Source: Goodfellowiella coeruleoviolacea
GTDB lineage: Bacteria; Actinomycetota; Actinomycetes; Mycobacteriales; Pseudonocardiaceae
Length of the DNA stretch: 64,000 bases
Direction of reading: 5' to 3'
NCBI RefSeq assembly: GCF_024171785.1
Contig: NZ_JAMTCK010000001.1
Location: 62,134-126,133 of the forward strand
Shown here: piece by piece, positions 15,992 through 26,524 of the stretch
Position numbering within the stretch: position 1 is the first letter of the stretch
Layout of the letters: the number at the start of each line of letters is the position of its first letter
The notes under the pieces: model-generated
The model's database searches: none
What the model was told of the DNA's origin: nothing
Seen by the model: only the letters and a program-made list of their open reading frames with translations
Translations under genes and position numbers: made by a program

Positions 15992-16963
15992 TCACCCGAC
16001 CCGCGCGGTCGCCGGCACCTGACCGTCGGCCGGCGCTGCGCCGGACCCGAACTGCGTGAAGAACTGCCACACCAGGGCCGGCACCCAGGTCCGGGAGCCG
16101 CTGTCACCGGTGGCGCCGTCCTGCGGGGCCGCGATGTGCCCCTCGTCGAACGCGGCCCACACCACCGGGAACCCGGACCGGCACCCGGCGTAGCTGGTGA
16201 CGCGGTGGGTCAGGCTGCCCTGCGCCGGCTCCGGCGGGTTCTGCGCGGTGCAGCCGTTGTTCCTGACGAACCTGTCGCGCATCGACCGTCCACCGGAGAT
16301 GTTGAGCACCCCGTCCCGGATTCCGTGCACCCCGAGGTAGGCCACCGGCTGGCTGCCGCCGCCACACCCGCTGAGCACCCCGCCCGACTGGACCGCGACC
16401 GCGCGGAAGACGGTCGGCCGGGAACACGCCAACGAGTAGCTCATGGCGCCGCCGTAGCTGAAACCAACGGCGAAGCGCTGTGTCGTGTCGACGCAGAGAT
16501 CCGCCTCGACCTGCCTGATGATGTCGTCGACGAAGACCACGTCCTCGCCGCCGGTGTTCGCCCAGCCGTTGTTGAACCCCTGCGGCGCGACGAAGATCGC
16601 GCTGTTGTTCGCGAGTCGCTGCAACCCGTAGTAGGCCCAGGCGCCCGTCTGCACGGTCCGGCCGGTGTCGACATCGGTGGAGGTGCCGCCCAGCCAGTGG
16701 AACCCGAAGACCAACCGGTAGCCGCGGTTGCGGTCGTAGCCGTCGGGAATCCTCAGGATGTAGTTGCGGTTCTTGCCGCTGGTCTGGATCGACCGGGTGC
16801 CGCTGGTCAGCGTCGGCGCCTTGCCACACCCGGCGCTGACGGCGAGGGTGCTGTCCGCCGAGGGCGCCACATCCTCCCCGTTCCGCTCCGCCGCTGCCGT
16901 GCCGCCCACTCCCACCACGAGGAGCACGGCGGCCACGGCCGTTCCCAGTCTGTGTCTCAACAT
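15992..16963 (-). CDS. Secreted carbohydrate/feruloyl-type esterase (PHB-depolymerase fold, CE1-like)
   Basis: The 323-residue precursor has a signal peptide (residues 1-25, ending GTAAA). An esterase domain follows: NYILRIPDGYD, oxyanion strand VFGFHWLGG, nucleophile GFSYGG with Ser169, and a late histidine in DEGHIAAP. Paired cysteines suggest secretion. The family covers feruloyl and acetyl-xylan esterases and polyhydroxybutyrate depolymerases. Its place between GH43 and GH95 genes favours removal of ester side groups from hemicellulose. There is no carbohydrate-binding module, unlike the esterase at 23718. It follows GH43-CBM6 by 104 bp, a gap that includes the motif TCCACAGTGGA. Confidence 0.85.
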   Translation of the reverse strand: MLRHRLGTAVAAVLLVVGVGGTAAAERNGEDVAPSADSTLAVSAGCGKAPTLTSGTRSIQTSGKNRNYILRIPDGYDRNRGYRLVFGFHWLGGTSTDVDTGRTVQTGAWAYYGLQRLANNSAIFVAPQGFNNGWANTGGEDVVFVDDIIRQVEADLCVDTTQRFAVGFSYGGAMSYSLACSRPTVFRAVAVQSGGVLSGCGGGSQPVAYLGVHGIRDGVLNISGGRSMRDRFVRNNGCTAQNPPEPAQGSLTHRVTSYAGCRSGFPVVWAAFDEGHIAAPQDGATGDSGSRTWVPALVWQFFTQFGSGAAPADGQVPATARVG

Positions 16964-17067
16964 CGGCGTTTCCTTCCGTCCCGCCCGGCCAGCCCGCCAG
17001 TTCTGTCCACAGTGGAAGTTCGTGGCGGCGGCGCGGCCGGGCTCGTGGGTCCAGAGCCGTTGTGCGG

Positions 17068-18423
17068 TCAGGCGGTGAACTGCCACCAGTCCACGTTGAA
17101 CAGGTAGCCGCTGCCGCCGGTGAACCGGAAGTACAGGTCCTGCGTGCCGGTCGCGCCGCTCACCGCGCAGGACACGCTCGTCCAGCTCTGCCAGCCGCCC
17201 GTGCCGGGGACCGCGCACCGCCCCACGACCGCGCCGGTCGAGCCGCCCACGCGGAGTTCGAGGGTGCCGCCGCTGCCCCCCGAGGCCACCCGGGCGGTGA
17301 AGGAGCGCGCCCCGGCACCGAAGGCGACCCCCTTGACCTTGATCCAGTCGCCGTTCTCGATCCAGCCGACGTTCATCCCACCCTCACTGGCGGGTTCGGT
17401 CTCGACACCGGAGCCCCACGCGATCGTCTCGGCTTCCTGGCGGACGTACGGGTTGAGCGTGTCCGCGGCGGGCGCGCCGGCCGAGGTCATTGTGAGCGTG
17501 GGGATGCTGCCGTCGGCGTTGTAGGTGAACTTCTCCACCGCCACCGAGCGCGTGTAACCGCTACCGCCCGGCAGTGCGCCGTTGTGGTAGAAGAAGTAGC
17601 TGCCGCCCTTGAAGTCGACGATGCCGGCGTGGTTGGTGAAGCTGGCGCCCTGGCGGGGCATGATCGTCCCTCGGTAGGTCCACGGCCCGGTCGGTCCCGG
17701 CGCCGTCGAGTAGGCGATGAACTCCGAGCAGCACTCGGCCGCGAACACGTTGTAGTAAACACCGTTGCGCTTGTAGACCCAGGGCGCTTCCTCGAACAGC
17801 GTCGGCCGGTTGGCGTTGCCGGTGCGGGTGCCGAAGCCCGCCGTCGTCAGCGGGATCTGGGTGGGGCTGCCCGAGAACGAGATCATGTCGGAGTTCAGCC
17901 GGACGTACCACAGGTTCGGGTTGCCCCAGTACAGGTAGGCCTGCCCGGTGTCGTCGACCAGCACCGTCGGGTCGATCTCACCGTTCTCCACCAGTGGCCG
18001 CCCGATGGCGTCGCGGAACGGCCCGGTGGGGCTGTCCGACACCGCAACGCCGATCGCCATCCGGCCGGTCGCGCGGTTGGTCACCGGCACGTACCAGTAG
18101 AACTTGCCGTTGCGGTGCACCACCTGGCCCGCCCAGGCGTCGGATCTGGCCCAGCTGAAACTGGCCACGCTCAGTGGGGAGCCGTGATCGGTCCAGTTCA
18201 CCATGTCCGCCGACGACCACACCCGCCACTCCCGCATGGTGAAGTAGGTGGAGCCGTCCTCGTCGTGTCCGGTGTAGAGGTAGACGCGGCCGTTGTGCAC
18301 CAACGGGGCGGGGTCGGCGGTGTAGATGTGCTGAACGATGGGGTTGTCCGCGCTGGCGGTGGCCGGTGACAGCGCCACCAGGCACACGATCACCCCGAGC
18401 CAGGCGAGTGTCCTTCTCATCAT
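17068..18423 (-). CDS. Secreted GH43 arabinofuranosidase/xylosidase with CBM6
   Basis: The 451-residue precursor has a signal peptide (1-26). The five-bladed GH43 propeller follows: catalytic base Asp37 in IYTADPAPLV, the pKa-tuning Asp in GEIDPTVLVDD and the acid Glu in LFEEAPWVYKRN. A C-terminal CBM6 (about 320-451; EAETIAWGSGVE, WIENGDWIKVKGV, FNVDWWQF) should bind xylan or beta-glucan chains. Start 18423 is the first of two adjacent ATGs and follows GGGAGACG. It lies 26 bp after the second GH43 gene and is surely in the same operon. Whether it acts on arabinose or xylose side chains cannot be decided by eye. Confidence 0.92.
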   Translation of the reverse strand: MMRRTLAWLGVIVCLVALSPATASADNPIVQHIYTADPAPLVHNGRVYLYTGHDEDGSTYFTMREWRVWSSADMVNWTDHGSPLSVASFSWARSDAWAGQVVHRNGKFYWYVPVTNRATGRMAIGVAVSDSPTGPFRDAIGRPLVENGEIDPTVLVDDTGQAYLYWGNPNLWYVRLNSDMISFSGSPTQIPLTTAGFGTRTGNANRPTLFEEAPWVYKRNGVYYNVFAAECCSEFIAYSTAPGPTGPWTYRGTIMPRQGASFTNHAGIVDFKGGSYFFYHNGALPGGSGYTRSVAVEKFTYNADGSIPTLTMTSAGAPAADTLNPYVRQEAETIAWGSGVETEPASEGGMNVGWIENGDWIKVKGVAFGAGARSFTARVASGGSGGTLELRVGGSTGAVVGRCAVPGTGGWQSWTSVSCAVSGATGTQDLYFRFTGGSGYLFNVDWWQFTA

Positions 18424-18449
18424 CGTCGTCTCCCGGTGACGTGGTGGGC

Positions 18450-20153
18450 CTAGGGAGTGGCCAGCTCGAACCGCTGGAGGGTGACCGCGCCGCCGAGGGC
18501 CTGGGTGGCGTGGTTGAAGACGGCGAACCGGTAGCCCATGAAGAACGTCCAGTTGTTGTTCAGGGTGAACGCGGGGCCCAGCGAGCTGAAGCTCACCCCG
18601 TCGGTGCTGTAGGAGAAACGGGCCTGCCGGCCGGCACCCGGGCGGATGTCGGCGTTGGCGCGCAACCAGATCCGGCTGCCGCCGAAGTCGGTGCTCGCGG
18701 CCTCGGTGCCGGTGTTGGTGGTGTTCCAGTTGCTGTCCATCGTCAGGTTGTTCACCACCACGAGCCGGTTGCGGCCGCCTTCGCGTTTGACGCCGATCCA
18801 CGCTGAGGAGTCCCGCAGCATCGCGAGCCCGGTGCGGTCACCGTCGCGCATCCCGGACAGGTCGAGCGTGACCGTGGCGGTCGAGGTCGGGCCCTGGATG
18901 CGGTGGGTCAGGGTGTTGCGCGCCGAGTAGAGGTCGTTGGTGACCGTGGCCGTCTGCAGCCGCAGCCCGTTGCTGACCGAGTACTTCGACGTGTCCGGGT
19001 TGTGGTTCCACTCCCACTGCGGCCCGAGCGCGGGGCCGGGGAAGGTGTCCACCCCGGTCATCGGGTTGACCGGGCGGGGAGTCAGGTTCGGGAACGGGTA
19101 GCTGGCACCCCAGCCGCCGTTGACGGTCTGGACCTGCGGCCAGCCGTCGGCGGTCCAGCTGACCGGTGCGAGCACCGGCACCCGGCCACCGGGGTAGGCG
19201 TCGACGAACGCCAGGTAGTACCACTGGCCGTGCTGCGTCTGCACGAGCCCGCCCTGGTGCGGCACTCCCCCGCCCGAGATCGGTCCCGGCATGTTCAGCA
19301 GCACCTGGTGCAGCGTGTACGGCCCGAACGGGTTGCTGGCCTTGAGCACGTACTGGCCGTTGGCCGGCCGGGTGAGGAAGATGTAGTAGTTCCCGTTGCG
19401 CTTGTAGAAGCGGGAGCCCTCCAGGGTGCCGATGCTCGACGGGGTGCTGAACACCTGCTGCGACCGCACCTCCGTCTTCCCGTCCGCGGAGAGCTGGGCG
19501 ACGCTGATGTTGCCGTTGCCGTACGCGACGTACATGGTGTCGTTGTCGTCGACCAGCAGGCCCGCGTCGTAGTAGCACTTGTTGATCGTGGTGTGCCGCT
19601 GCCACGGGCCGGCGACGGCGGTCGCGGTGTAGATGTGGGTGTTGGCGAAGTCGACACAACCACCCCAGTAGAACGTGTTGTTGCTGGCGCGGTGGTTGAG
19701 GAACGACGCCCAGATCCCCCGCACGTAGCCGCGCCCGCCGGTCAGGTCGTACTTCGAGCCGAAGTCCAGCCTGGGCACCGAGTGGCCGGCGAACTCCCAG
19801 TTCACCAGGTCGTAGGAGCGCAGGATCGGCGCACCCGGTGAATAGTGCATTGTGGACGCCGAGTAGTAGTAGGTGTCGTTCACGCGGATGACGTCGATGT
19901 CCGCGAAGTCCTGCCACAGCACCGGGTTGCCGTAGGACGCCGCCGGCTGGGGTGTGACCTCGACGTTGGTCGTGCAGGCGGCGCTGGTGAGCCGGGCGGA
20001 GGTGAGCACCGGACTGCTCGCCGGCCCAGCCCCGTCGGACACCGGGCACGCGGCCGTCGCTCCCGCGGGCGTTCCCGCCACGAGTCCGGCGCCCACCAGA
20101 CCAGCGGCCGCCGCGACCGCCACGAACACCGCGCGTAATCGTCGACGTGACAT
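18450..20153 (-). CDS. Secreted GH43 with C-terminal xylosidase-type beta-sandwich
   Basis: The 567-residue precursor has a signal peptide (about 1-34, ending GATAA). Its GH43 propeller contains the base Asp in QDFADIDVIRV, the second Asp in YDAGLLVDDND and the acid Glu in IGTLEGSRFYKRN. A C-terminal concanavalin-A-like domain (about 350-567; DTFPGPALGPQWEWNHNPD) matches the GH43_C2 module of beta-xylosidases, which shapes the active-site pocket. It probably trims xylo- or arabino-oligosaccharides. Start ATG 20153 follows AGGAAGGGG by 6 bases; a TTG just before it is a poorer option. It sits 30 bp after GH27 in the operon. Confidence 0.92.
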   Translation of the reverse strand: MSRRRLRAVFVAVAAAAGLVGAGLVAGTPAGATAACPVSDGAGPASSPVLTSARLTSAACTTNVEVTPQPAASYGNPVLWQDFADIDVIRVNDTYYYSASTMHYSPGAPILRSYDLVNWEFAGHSVPRLDFGSKYDLTGGRGYVRGIWASFLNHRASNNTFYWGGCVDFANTHIYTATAVAGPWQRHTTINKCYYDAGLLVDDNDTMYVAYGNGNISVAQLSADGKTEVRSQQVFSTPSSIGTLEGSRFYKRNGNYYIFLTRPANGQYVLKASNPFGPYTLHQVLLNMPGPISGGGVPHQGGLVQTQHGQWYYLAFVDAYPGGRVPVLAPVSWTADGWPQVQTVNGGWGASYPFPNLTPRPVNPMTGVDTFPGPALGPQWEWNHNPDTSKYSVSNGLRLQTATVTNDLYSARNTLTHRIQGPTSTATVTLDLSGMRDGDRTGLAMLRDSSAWIGVKREGGRNRLVVVNNLTMDSNWNTTNTGTEAASTDFGGSRIWLRANADIRPGAGRQARFSYSTDGVSFSSLGPAFTLNNNWTFFMGYRFAVFNHATQALGGAVTLQRFELATP

Positions 20154-20183
20154 CAAGAGCCCCTTCCTCGGACTGGCCCGCGT

Positions 20184-21872
<1,689 letters not shown>

Positions 21873-22065
21873 TCAGGCCGTCGCACAGCGCAGCGCGGGC
21901 GCTTCGGGCACACCGGTGCGGACGTCGAGGAGATCGAGCGGATGACGAACAGGAGAATTCACCGACATCACACCGCGGACAAGCGCTGCACCGCACATGG
22001 GAACCCCATCACCGTTGACGACGAGCACTCGCACACAACTGGCGATGCCCGATCGGGTCCGTACG

Positions 22066-22105
22066 TATGTAGTCGCGCCCTGACTTGAATGTGAACGCTA
22101 ACACA
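22066..22105 (-). promoter_or_regulatory. Promoter with overlapping LacI-type operator for the polysaccharide operon
   Basis: On the minus strand, TTCACA (22090-22095) and TACATA (22066-22071) are spaced 18 bp. The near-palindrome TGTGAACGCTAACACA (22090-22105) covers the -35 box. Its GAACGCTAAC core is the form bound by LacI-family sugar repressors. No LacI gene is in the window. The leader to GH27 would be about 225 bases. Confidence 0.6.
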
Positions 22106-22625
22106 TATGCCGTCAGGCCAACAACAGTCAGTTTCAACCGGATTGCGCGGTATTCCCAGACAAGTCATTCCAGGGCGCGTGGAATAACTTTTCCAGCACA
22201 GACCAGACGAAATTCACCGGGCCCGACAAACGCCTCGCCATCGATTCCGGGACGACTCCGAAGTGCCGCGTCATCGCGGTTCCACAATCAGCAGAGAACT
22301 CTTCGGCGCCCCGAGAACCGGATCGCGGGAAGCATTGCTCCGGTCACGGCGACGGGCGCACCACCCGTGCGCGGAAATGGGCTCGACCAGGTGGCGCTCT
22401 GCTTCGGCGGATCACACCGACTGGTTGTTGTTCCGGGTGCGGACTCCTTTGTCCTGCTGGTCAACTCCTGTCCCCGGTCAGGGCCGCTGGCTCCCCCGAC
22501 CAGCCCGATGAGGGTGATCTTCCGTCGCGAGAGACCGGAACGCGCACGTCCACCACGGGGGCGGCGGCGGTCATCGCTGTCACGGGCTGGCCCACCTCGC
22601 TTCCCCACGGGACACAAACACCATA
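22106..22625. other. Gene-free stretch of lower GC
   Basis: Several short open frames exist on both strands, but none shows codon bias, a ribosome site or a recognisable motif. The sequence is clearly less GC-rich than its neighbours. I see no feature in it apart from the promoter elements at its ends. Confidence 0.5.
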
Positions 22626-22637
22626 TCTATGTATAGA
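22626..22637. promoter_or_regulatory. Palindrome, candidate FadR-family operator
   Basis: TCTATGTATAGA has exact 5-bp arms around a 2-base centre and lies about 150 bp before the FadR-like regulator. Its shape and AT-rich core fit sites of GntR/FadR proteins. Autoregulation is inferred. Confidence 0.35.
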
Positions 22638-22787
22638 GGACCCTGGCACCCAGGTCCAGATCCGCCGCTTGGCCGAGCGGAAAGGCCTGCTCGCCGCACA
22701 CCCGCTCATCTGGGTGGTGCGCAAACATATGATGTCGCCGGCCAGAACGGATTGCCGGCATCCCAGGTGCGGCGGTACGGTCGGCGC

Positions 22788-23546
22788 GTGTCGCTCACTG
22801 ACGAGGCGATCGCTCACATCCGGGCCCTGATCCAGTCCGGTGCGCTGTCACCCGGCTCCAAGCTGCCACCCGAACAGCAACTCGCCGCCGAACTGGGGAT
22901 CTCCCGCAGTCCGATGCGCGAGGCGGTCAAAGCCCTGGCTGTCGCCCGGGTGCTCGACGTGCGCAGGGGCGACGGCACCTACGTCACCAGCCTCGCCCCC
23001 GCCGTGCTGCTCGAAGGGCTCGGGCTGGCCGTGGAACTCATGCGCGGCAACACGTTGCTCGAACTCACCGAGGTGCGCCGGTTGTTCGAACCGGTCGCCA
23101 CCGGGCTCGCCGCCACCCGGGTGACGCCCGACCACCTCGCCGAGATCCGCGGTCACCTCGATGCGATGCGCGCGGCGAGCGAGGACGTCGAACTGCTCAA
23201 CCAGCACGACGCGGCGTTCCACCGCGCGGTCGTCGCGGCGACCGGGAACGAGGCACTGACCACGCTGCTCGACGGCATCTCCAGGAACACGCTGCGCGCG
23301 CGGGTGTGGCGCGGCATGGTCGAGGCCAACGCGGCGGACCGCACCCTCGCCGAGCACGAGGCGATCTACGCGGCGCTTGCCGACGGTGACGCGAACCTCG
23401 CCCAGGCCGCGGCCCTCGTGCACGTCGCCACCACCGAGCGGTGGCTGCGCCGGGTGCACGGCGCGGGTCTCGCCCCCGGCACCCCTGACGGGGAGAGCGA
23501 CGCGCCCCAGCCCGGGCCCGCGGTGGGAGTGGAACCACGGCCCTGA
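22788..23546 (+). CDS. GntR-family regulator, FadR/FCD subfamily
   Basis: The 252-residue protein has an N-terminal winged helix (residues 1-72; KLPPEQQLAAELGISRSPMR, VRRGDGTYV) and an all-helical FCD effector domain (about 90-220). The metal-binding histidines are in HDAAFHRAVVAATGN and in the EHEAIYAALADGD helix. FCD regulators sense carboxylic or sugar acids. The GTG at 22788 matches the usual start just before the HTH; upstream in-frame codons look non-coding. It lies divergently from the polysaccharide operon and could respond to uronic or aldonic acids released there, which is inference. Confidence 0.88.
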   Translation: MSLTDEAIAHIRALIQSGALSPGSKLPPEQQLAAELGISRSPMREAVKALAVARVLDVRRGDGTYVTSLAPAVLLEGLGLAVELMRGNTLLELTEVRRLFEPVATGLAATRVTPDHLAEIRGHLDAMRAASEDVELLNQHDAAFHRAVVAATGNEALTTLLDGISRNTLRARVWRGMVEANAADRTLAEHEAIYAALADGDANLAQAAALVHVATTERWLRRVHGAGLAPGTPDGESDAPQPGPAVGVEPRP

Positions 23547-23648
23547 CGCCACCCGCACCGCCGCTCCTGATCCACTGTGGACCTTGCGGCGCGCCTGCCG
23601 TCGGCGTCCACACCTTGTCGTCCACTTCGGACAGTCAAGGACGCCGGG

Positions 23649-23682
23649 GCGCTCCGGCCACCGGGAGAGGCGGCCGGAGCGC
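23649..23682. terminator. Strong hairpin between convergent genes
   Basis: GCGCTCCGGCC (23649-23659) and GGCCGGAGCGC (23672-23682) form an exact 11-bp stem with a 12-base loop between the FadR-like gene and the convergent esterase. Confidence 0.65.
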
Positions 23683-23717
23683 CGCACCGCCGGCGACAGC
23701 TGGGCTGTCGGGCGCGG

Positions 23718-25022
23718 TCAGGCAGTGGCGCAGGCCATGCCGTTGAGGGCGAAGGCGGCGGGCTCGGCCGTGTCACCGGTGTGCGTGGCCTGGAACCCGA
23801 TCTCCACGGAGGCGTTCGGGGCGAGTGTGGCGTTGTGGGCGGCGTTGCGCGCCGTCACCTGCCCGGACGAGGGCGAGTAGGTGGCGTTCCACCCAGAGGT
23901 GATGGTCTGCCCACCGGGCAGGGTGAAGTCCAGCGACCAGCCGTTGAGGGCTGTGGTGCCGGTGTTGGTGATGGTGATGCTCTCGGTCAGCCCGGCGTTC
24001 CAGGCGTTCACCGTGCTCGTGACGCGGCACGGTTCCGTTCCCGGCTCCGTCGTGGTGGTCGTGGTGGTGGTCGGGCCGCTGGCGCGGTCCAGGCCGAAGA
24101 ACGCGATGGCCTGCGCGGCCATGCCACCGGCCGGGAGGCTGTGCCCGGCGCCCTGGATGCTGTACGCCTCCACCGGGATGGCGCCGGAGCTGTCGGCGTA
24201 GCGGCGGCGGGTCCAGTTGGCCTGCGGGGTGTCGGTGGACGTGGGTGTCTGGCTCAGCCCGAACACGTTGGTCCACTGCTCGATCTCCTCCTGGAGCAGC
24301 GCGTACGGCACGAGGTTGTCGGCCGTGCCGTGCCAGAGCTGGATGCGGGGCCGGGGGCCGGTGTAGCCGGGGTAGGCCTGGCGGACCGCGTCGCCCCACT
24401 GCTGCGGGGTGCGGTTCGCGCCGCCGCCCCCGGTGCACTTGCTGCTGCCGGGCGGGTAGTCGGCGGCGTTGGCGAAGCACTGGAAGGGCACGCCCATGAA
24501 CGCGGCGCCGGCCTTGAACACGTCGGGGTAGAGGGCGAGCATGTGGTTGGTCATCATGCCGCCGGACGAGGACCCGGTGGCGTAGACCCGGTTCGGGTCG
24601 CCGCCGTAGCGCTGCTGGACGTAGTTCACCATCGACACGATGGACACCGGGTCACTGCCCCCGCCCCGCCGCTTGGCAGCGTCCGACCAGGTGTCGAAGC
24701 ACTTGCCGAACCCGGCCTGCTGCTGGGCGCTGGGGTAGATGACGATGAACCCGTACCGGTCGGCCAGCCCGGCGAACTCGCTGCTCGCGTAGAAGCCGGG
24801 CCCCGAGCCGCCGCAGCCGTGCATGGCCACCACGATCCCGGGGTTGGTCGGGCGGGAATCCGGCACGTAGACGTGCATGCGCATCCCGCCGGGGTTGTTG
24901 CCGAAGCTGGTGACCTCGGTCAACGACGCCGCCGCCGCGGGCGGGGTCGCCGGGAGGACGAGGCCGACCACGGTGAGTGCCGCCGCCGCGACGGCGAGCA
25001 GGAGACTTCGGTTGACCTTCAT
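23718..25022 (-). CDS. Secreted CE1-type esterase with CBM2
   Basis: The 434-residue precursor has a signal peptide (1-32) and a PHB-depolymerase-fold esterase domain (35-310). That domain shows the oxyanion loop VVAMHGCGGSG, nucleophile ATGSSSGG with Ser152, and a late His in IQGAGHSLP. An eight-threonine linker leads to a C-terminal CBM2 (about 330-434; CRVTSTVNAWNAGLTESITI to the last cysteine in NGMACATA). CBM2 anchors enzymes to cellulose or xylan, so the esterase probably removes acetyl or feruloyl groups in plant cell walls. The ATG at 25022 was chosen for its signal peptide. It appears to have its own promoter about 220 bp upstream. Confidence 0.9.
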   Translation of the reverse strand: MKVNRSLLLAVAAAALTVVGLVLPATPPAAAASLTEVTSFGNNPGGMRMHVYVPDSRPTNPGIVVAMHGCGGSGPGFYASSEFAGLADRYGFIVIYPSAQQQAGFGKCFDTWSDAAKRRGGGSDPVSIVSMVNYVQQRYGGDPNRVYATGSSSGGMMTNHMLALYPDVFKAGAAFMGVPFQCFANAADYPPGSSKCTGGGGANRTPQQWGDAVRQAYPGYTGPRPRIQLWHGTADNLVPYALLQEEIEQWTNVFGLSQTPTSTDTPQANWTRRRYADSSGAIPVEAYSIQGAGHSLPAGGMAAQAIAFFGLDRASGPTTTTTTTTEPGTEPCRVTSTVNAWNAGLTESITITNTGTTALNGWSLDFTLPGGQTITSGWNATYSPSSGQVTARNAAHNATLAPNASVEIGFQATHTGDTAEPAAFALNGMACATA

Positions 25023-25243
25023 GCGCTTGACTCCTTTGTTCCGCGCGTGATCAGGACGACCGGTGGGGCGGGGCCGGCCGCCACGGGCTGCGCGGCCCGC
25101 GGTGCGGCCAGCTGGCGATGCACGCCGCGTGCCCGACGACCACCGGGGCAGTGCGGGACATCCCCCCTGGTGTGCCGCGAAGAAGTTCGGTGTTGACCGG
25201 GGTGCGTGTCCCCGTCCTGCCTGGCCAGGCCATGTTCGACGTG

Positions 25244-25279
25244 TGACACTTAGCTTGCGCGCCGGTCATAAGAGTGTCA
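25244..25279 (-). promoter_or_regulatory. Inverted repeat and TTGACA box upstream of the CBM2 esterase
   Basis: TGACACT (25244-25250) and AGTGTCA (25273-25279) are exact inverted repeats. The right arm contains TTGACA read on the minus strand, with an AAGCTA-like box 18 bp further. The site could be an operator-promoter for the esterase. The remainder of 25023-25433 shows no other structure. Confidence 0.35.
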
Positions 25280-25433
25280 ATCAACCGTTCTGGTCGATCC
25301 GGGCGCGGCCGGGCGGCGGACCCCTGCCCGTGCCGCCCACGCGGTCCGGCGCCGTGCGTGCTGCCGGACCGGGCGCGTGGAGCGGATTACAGTCGGGTGC
25401 CGACCGCCCGTTCGAGCCACCGCCGGAGTCGCC

Positions 25434-26447
25434 GTGACCAGCCCGTACGACATCGAGGAGATCTTCCCGGGCGACGCGGCCGGCCCGGTCCGGCTGCCCA
25501 GGCGGCAGACCGGCAACTCACCGCAGGGCCTGGCCGTGACCCTGCTGGCCGACTACACCCTGCGCACCCGGGCCTGGCTGCCGTCGGCGGCCATCGTGGC
25601 CCTGCTCGCCGAGGCGGGGGTGAGTCCCGCCGGTGCCCGGACCGCCATCAGCCGGCTCGCCCGCCGGGGTGTGCTGGAAGGCAGCCGGCAGGGGCGCAAC
25701 AGCTCCTACCGGCTGACCCGGGCCGCCGCCGCCGTCCTGTCCACCGGTGGCCGGGCGATCGTCTCCTCGGCGGCCGACGGCGCGGAGTGGGACCGGCAGT
25801 GGACGCTGATCGCGTTCTCGCTGCCGCAGCACGAGGTCACCCAGCGGCGCGATCTGCGCGGCCGCCTGCGCTGGCTCGGGTACGCCCCGCTCTACGACGG
25901 CCTCTGGGTCTCGCCGCACGACCTCAGCGACAGGGCCAAGGCGCAGCTGGCCGAACTCGCCACCGGCGCCATGACCGTGTTCCGCGCCCGGCACGTCGAA
26001 CTCGACGCGGCGATCGGCCGCAACCCGCTCGACGCCTGGGACACCGCGGCCATCGCCCGCCAGTACGAGTCCTTCATCCAGCAGTGGCGGCCGCTGCTCG
26101 CCCGGGTACGCGGCACCCGGATCACCGGCGCCGACGCCGTCCGGGCCCGCACCGAGATCATGGACACCTACCGCCGCCTGCCCATCCTCGACCCCGGGCT
26201 CCCGCTCGACCTGCTGCCGCCGCGCTGGCTCCGCCAACCCGCCCGCGACCTGTTCACCGCCGTCTACGACGGCCTCGCCAGCCCTGCCGAGGACCACGTG
26301 CGGGCCGTGGCGAGCCGGTCCACCGCCGGCTCGCTCGCCGGCATCAGCGCGCACACCGTCGCCGACCTGATCGGCGGTCCGCAGTGCGGCGTCCCCGGCT
26401 GCGGCGATGCCACCGGCGAACCGAGGCCGGAGCGGCACCAGGTCTGA
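25434..26447 (+). CDS. PaaX-like transcriptional regulator
   Basis: The 337-residue protein begins with GTG 25434, preceded by GGAG. It has the PaaX order: an N-terminal winged helix (about 35-100; SAAIVALLAEAGVSPAGART, LARRGVLEGSRQGRNSSY), a central ferredoxin-like Cas2-type domain (DRQWTLIAFSLPQHEVTQR, LRWLGYAPLYDGLWVSP), and a C-terminal helical domain (about 220-300). PaaX represses phenylacetate catabolism and is lifted by phenylacetyl-CoA, but no paa gene is near. It converges with an acyl-CoA oxidase, which might be its target or be unrelated. Confidence 0.85.
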   Translation: MTSPYDIEEIFPGDAAGPVRLPRRQTGNSPQGLAVTLLADYTLRTRAWLPSAAIVALLAEAGVSPAGARTAISRLARRGVLEGSRQGRNSSYRLTRAAAAVLSTGGRAIVSSAADGAEWDRQWTLIAFSLPQHEVTQRRDLRGRLRWLGYAPLYDGLWVSPHDLSDRAKAQLAELATGAMTVFRARHVELDAAIGRNPLDAWDTAAIARQYESFIQQWRPLLARVRGTRITGADAVRARTEIMDTYRRLPILDPGLPLDLLPPRWLRQPARDLFTAVYDGLASPAEDHVRAVASRSTAGSLAGISAHTVADLIGGPQCGVPGCGDATGEPRPERHQV

Positions 26448-26499
26448 TCCCCTGTCGAACCGTGATGCCGCCCCGGCACGGGTCCCCGTCAGCGGGCGC

Positions 26500-26524
26500 G
26501 CTGACCGCTGCTCGCGCGGTCAGC
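26500..26524. terminator. Hairpin between convergent PaaX and acyl-CoA oxidase genes
   Basis: GCTGACCGC (26500-26508) and GCGGTCAGC (26516-26524) form an exact 9-bp stem with a 7-base loop. The stem includes the stop codon of the oxidase gene and could serve both directions. Confidence 0.5.

Noticed and set aside
22085-22636. 183-codon plus-strand frame in the lower-GC region
   Set aside because: It begins inside the LacI-type operator, has no ribosome site and no codon bias, and its product shows no motif.
22668-22700. tRNA-like stretch with TTGGCCGAGCGG
   Set aside because: It resembles a tRNA D-arm, but no anticodon stem, T-arm or acceptor pairing can be found around it.
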